This document shows, one piece after another, positions 62,458 through 64,000 of a DNA stretch of 64,000 nucleotides. A program made the position numbers and the translations under genes. This DNA comes from Cytobacillus solani (GTDB lineage Bacteria > Bacillota > Bacilli > Bacillales > Cytobacillaceae). The stretch covers positions 3,767,058-3,831,057 of the forward strand of contig NZ_LJIX01000006.1 in the NCBI RefSeq assembly GCF_001420595.1. The letters are read 5' to 3'. The stretch's first letter is position 1. Every line of letters begins with the position of its first letter. The notes beneath the pieces are model-generated. The model saw only the letters and a program-made list of their open reading frames with translations, had not been told where the DNA came from and did not search any database.

Positions 62458-64000
62458 TTATTTACTACGATCTTCATGTTCTTGAACAATGACCTTATTT
62501 TTGCCAGACTGCTTTGCTATATAAAGCGCTTTATCAGCGCGCTTAAATAATGTTGGGTATGAATCATGACGTCCTCTATTCCAATGTGAAACACCACATG
62601 AAATCGTCACTTGTGGCTCTGTGCTTTCAGATACTCTTTTTACAAGCCTTTCTGCTATTACTAGGCCAGCTGTTAAAGATACACCTGGCAAGTAAATTGC
62701 CAGCTCTTCGCCGCCCCATCTTGCACCAATATCTGAACCTCTTATGTTTGCATTAATGAGGTTAGCAACCTGAATGATTACATCGTCACCAACTTGATGG
62801 CCAAACGTATCATTTATCAATTTAAAATTGTCAATATCAATCATCATGAAAGTTCCCTCATGGTCTTCATTCATGGATTGGTGAATTTTGTCATCCAGAT
62901 AGCTTCGAGAATATAGTTTTGTTAAGTGGTCTGTGACAACCATTTTCTCAAGCTCTTCTCTTAGTATTGAGTTAGTAACTGCAAGTGTAGAATGGTGTAC
63001 AAGTGATTGCAGCAGTTTAAACGTTTCAAAAGAGAAATGGTATGGTGAATGATGCATAACTAGTGCGATGCCCTTAAGGACGCCTGACTGAGTCATAGGG
63101 ACCGCCATAATTGACTTATAGTATGCAGGTTTACTTTCGTCTTCTAAATTAAAGTCCCCTATAAAAAGTGCTTCTTCATCAACTTCTACTTTGCCTTTTA
63201 TAAATTCAATATAAGGTATCGCATCTATATGCTGAAAAAAGCCGGTACTTCCTTGTAATACTTTTAATTCTTTATAATCCTTCGAAAACAAAATAAATCC
63301 GACTTCTTCTGCATTGAATGATTGAATAATCTGTTCAGTAATAAATGCCATCGTTTCAGTTAATCGTAAATTCGAGTTAAGTCGATGGGACGTTTCATTA
63401 ATTAGCTGAAGATCCTTAATTAAGCGCTTTGATTGCTGATAAAGCTGCGCATTTTCGAGTGCTGTCCCTGCTGTATTTGCCAATAAGGTGATGAACTCAA
63501 CCTCATTAGTTGGAAAGACAATTGTATTCGGAGCGATCACCTGCAGCACCCCGTATACTCCCTGCTTTCCTTTTAGAGGTGCATACAACACCGACCTTTT
63601 TTCTTGAAGGGAATCTTCAAATTGAGGGACACCTGTTACATATGCCTGCATGGCAGCAATATTTTCACTATCATATTCTAAATCCTTAATCGGCAAATCT
63701 TCAAGCTTATTATTATCATGTGATAGGAGAAGATAATAAGTAAAGGTTGGGTACACTTCCTGTAATGTATTGATGATTTCTCCCAATACGTCATCCATAT
63801 TCATAGAGGAATGGAATTTCTCCGTTACTCGATAGAGCTGCTTATATCTTCTTTCTTCTAAAATTGTTTTCACGAAATATCGGGCAGTATGTAAAAATCG
63901 CGCACATTCTCCACTTATTTTTTCAAGGATTTCATCAGAAAATTGGCTGAAGGTTTGATTATCTCCTTTTAGCGCAACACAGCCTTGATTCATTTTAAAT
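62458..64000 (-). CDS. dgcP: GAF-GGDEF diguanylate cyclase DgcP, 3' part
   Basis: Makes cyclic di-GMP. The visible 513 residues contain a partial GAF domain at the edge, two further GAF domains (about 60-190 and 205-340) and a C-terminal GGDEF domain. The active-site motif reads GGEEL, and an RxxD inhibitory site (RGSD) lies exactly five residues before it, so the enzyme is probably active and feedback-inhibited. The frame stays open through 64000, past the ATG at 63993, so the N-terminus lies outside the window. It corresponds to B. subtilis YtrP/DgcP (about 630 residues as I recall). Confidence 0.92.
   Translation of the reverse strand, partial: FKMNQGCVALKGDNQTFSQFSDEILEKISGECARFLHTARYFVKTILEERRYKQLYRVTEKFHSSMNMDDVLGEIINTLQEVYPTFTYYLLLSHDNNKLEDLPIKDLEYDSENIAAMQAYVTGVPQFEDSLQEKRSVLYAPLKGKQGVYGVLQVIAPNTIVFPTNEVEFITLLANTAGTALENAQLYQQSKRLIKDLQLINETSHRLNSNLRLTETMAFITEQIIQSFNAEEVGFILFSKDYKELKVLQGSTGFFQHIDAIPYIEFIKGKVEVDEEALFIGDFNLEDESKPAYYKSIMAVPMTQSGVLKGIALVMHHSPYHFSFETFKLLQSLVHHSTLAVTNSILREELEKMVVTDHLTKLYSRSYLDDKIHQSMNEDHEGTFMMIDIDNFKLINDTFGHQVGDDVIIQVANLINANIRGSDIGARWGGEELAIYLPGVSLTAGLVIAERLVKRVSESTEPQVTISCGVSHWNRGRHDSYPTLFKRADKALYIAKQSGKNKVIVQEHEDRSK

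Noticed and set aside
63991-64000. dgcP starting at ATG 63993
   Set aside because: The frame is open to the window edge, there is no Shine-Dalgarno, and the visible protein lacks the first part of its N-terminal GAF region.

Overview
The window is core chromosome of a low-GC, endospore-forming Bacillaceae bacterium. The evidence is a near-continuous run of genes that, from memory, follows the polA-to-dgcP (ytrP) segment of the Bacillus subtilis chromosome, plus sporulation genes (sspA, ytfJ/gerW, ytrH, ytrI, ytvI, refZ), CcpA cre sites, CodY and ArgR boxes, and many GTG/TTG starts behind strong GGAGG ribosome binding sites. I see no rRNA, tRNA, CRISPR array, insertion sequence, prophage or defence island. 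The species cannot be fixed from the sequence alone.

Layout. 1-7600: the mutM 5' end, polA, hflC, hflK, phoR and phoP, all on the minus strand. 7640-11911: a MaoC-family gene, then mdh-icd-citZ (TCA cycle). 12581-19375: ytvI, fxsA, then pyk-pfkA (lower glycolysis) and accA-accD (malonyl-CoA). 19533-24939: a FadR-type GntR regulator, the malic enzyme ytsJ, and dnaE. 25129-31486: sporulation genes ytrH-ytrI, nrnA, ytpI, ytoI, ytkL, an M24 peptidase and small unknowns. 31600-38215: a universal stress protein, argGH, moaB, an EcsC-family gene and ackA. 38620-44160: ytxK, tpx, ytfJ-ytfI, yteJ-sppA and nadK. 44380-53194: a RocB-like peptidase, rarD, ytcJ, ytcI, sspA and thiI-nifZ. 53552-64000: two tandem brnQ genes, ezrA, hisJ, refZ, ytsP, megL and the 3' part of dgcP.

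How the genes fit together. Much of the window is central metabolism feeding pyruvate and acetyl-CoA into the TCA cycle, acetate overflow (ackA) and fatty-acid synthesis (accDA), with malic enzyme as a side link. The sequence shows regulatory ties. Identical TGGTCAGACCA operators lie just downstream of the predicted accD and ytsJ promoters, on both sides of the GntR gene. Perfect cre sites sit in the leaders of the MaoC gene and megL, and weaker ones by ackA and citZ. A near-perfect CodY box lies before the second brnQ.

The best candidates for something new are: (1) a tandem Pho box with an appropriately spaced -10 between phoR and hflK that would drive a roughly 60-nt RNA ending in a strong hairpin; (2) the accDA/ytsJ/GntR operator circuit; (3) the brnQ2 leader, with an 11-codon ORF, an overlapping hairpin and a CodY box; and (4) the unexplained 400-base stretch between megL and dgcP. 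Many obvious longest-ORF starts were shortened where a ribosome binding site lies inside the extension.
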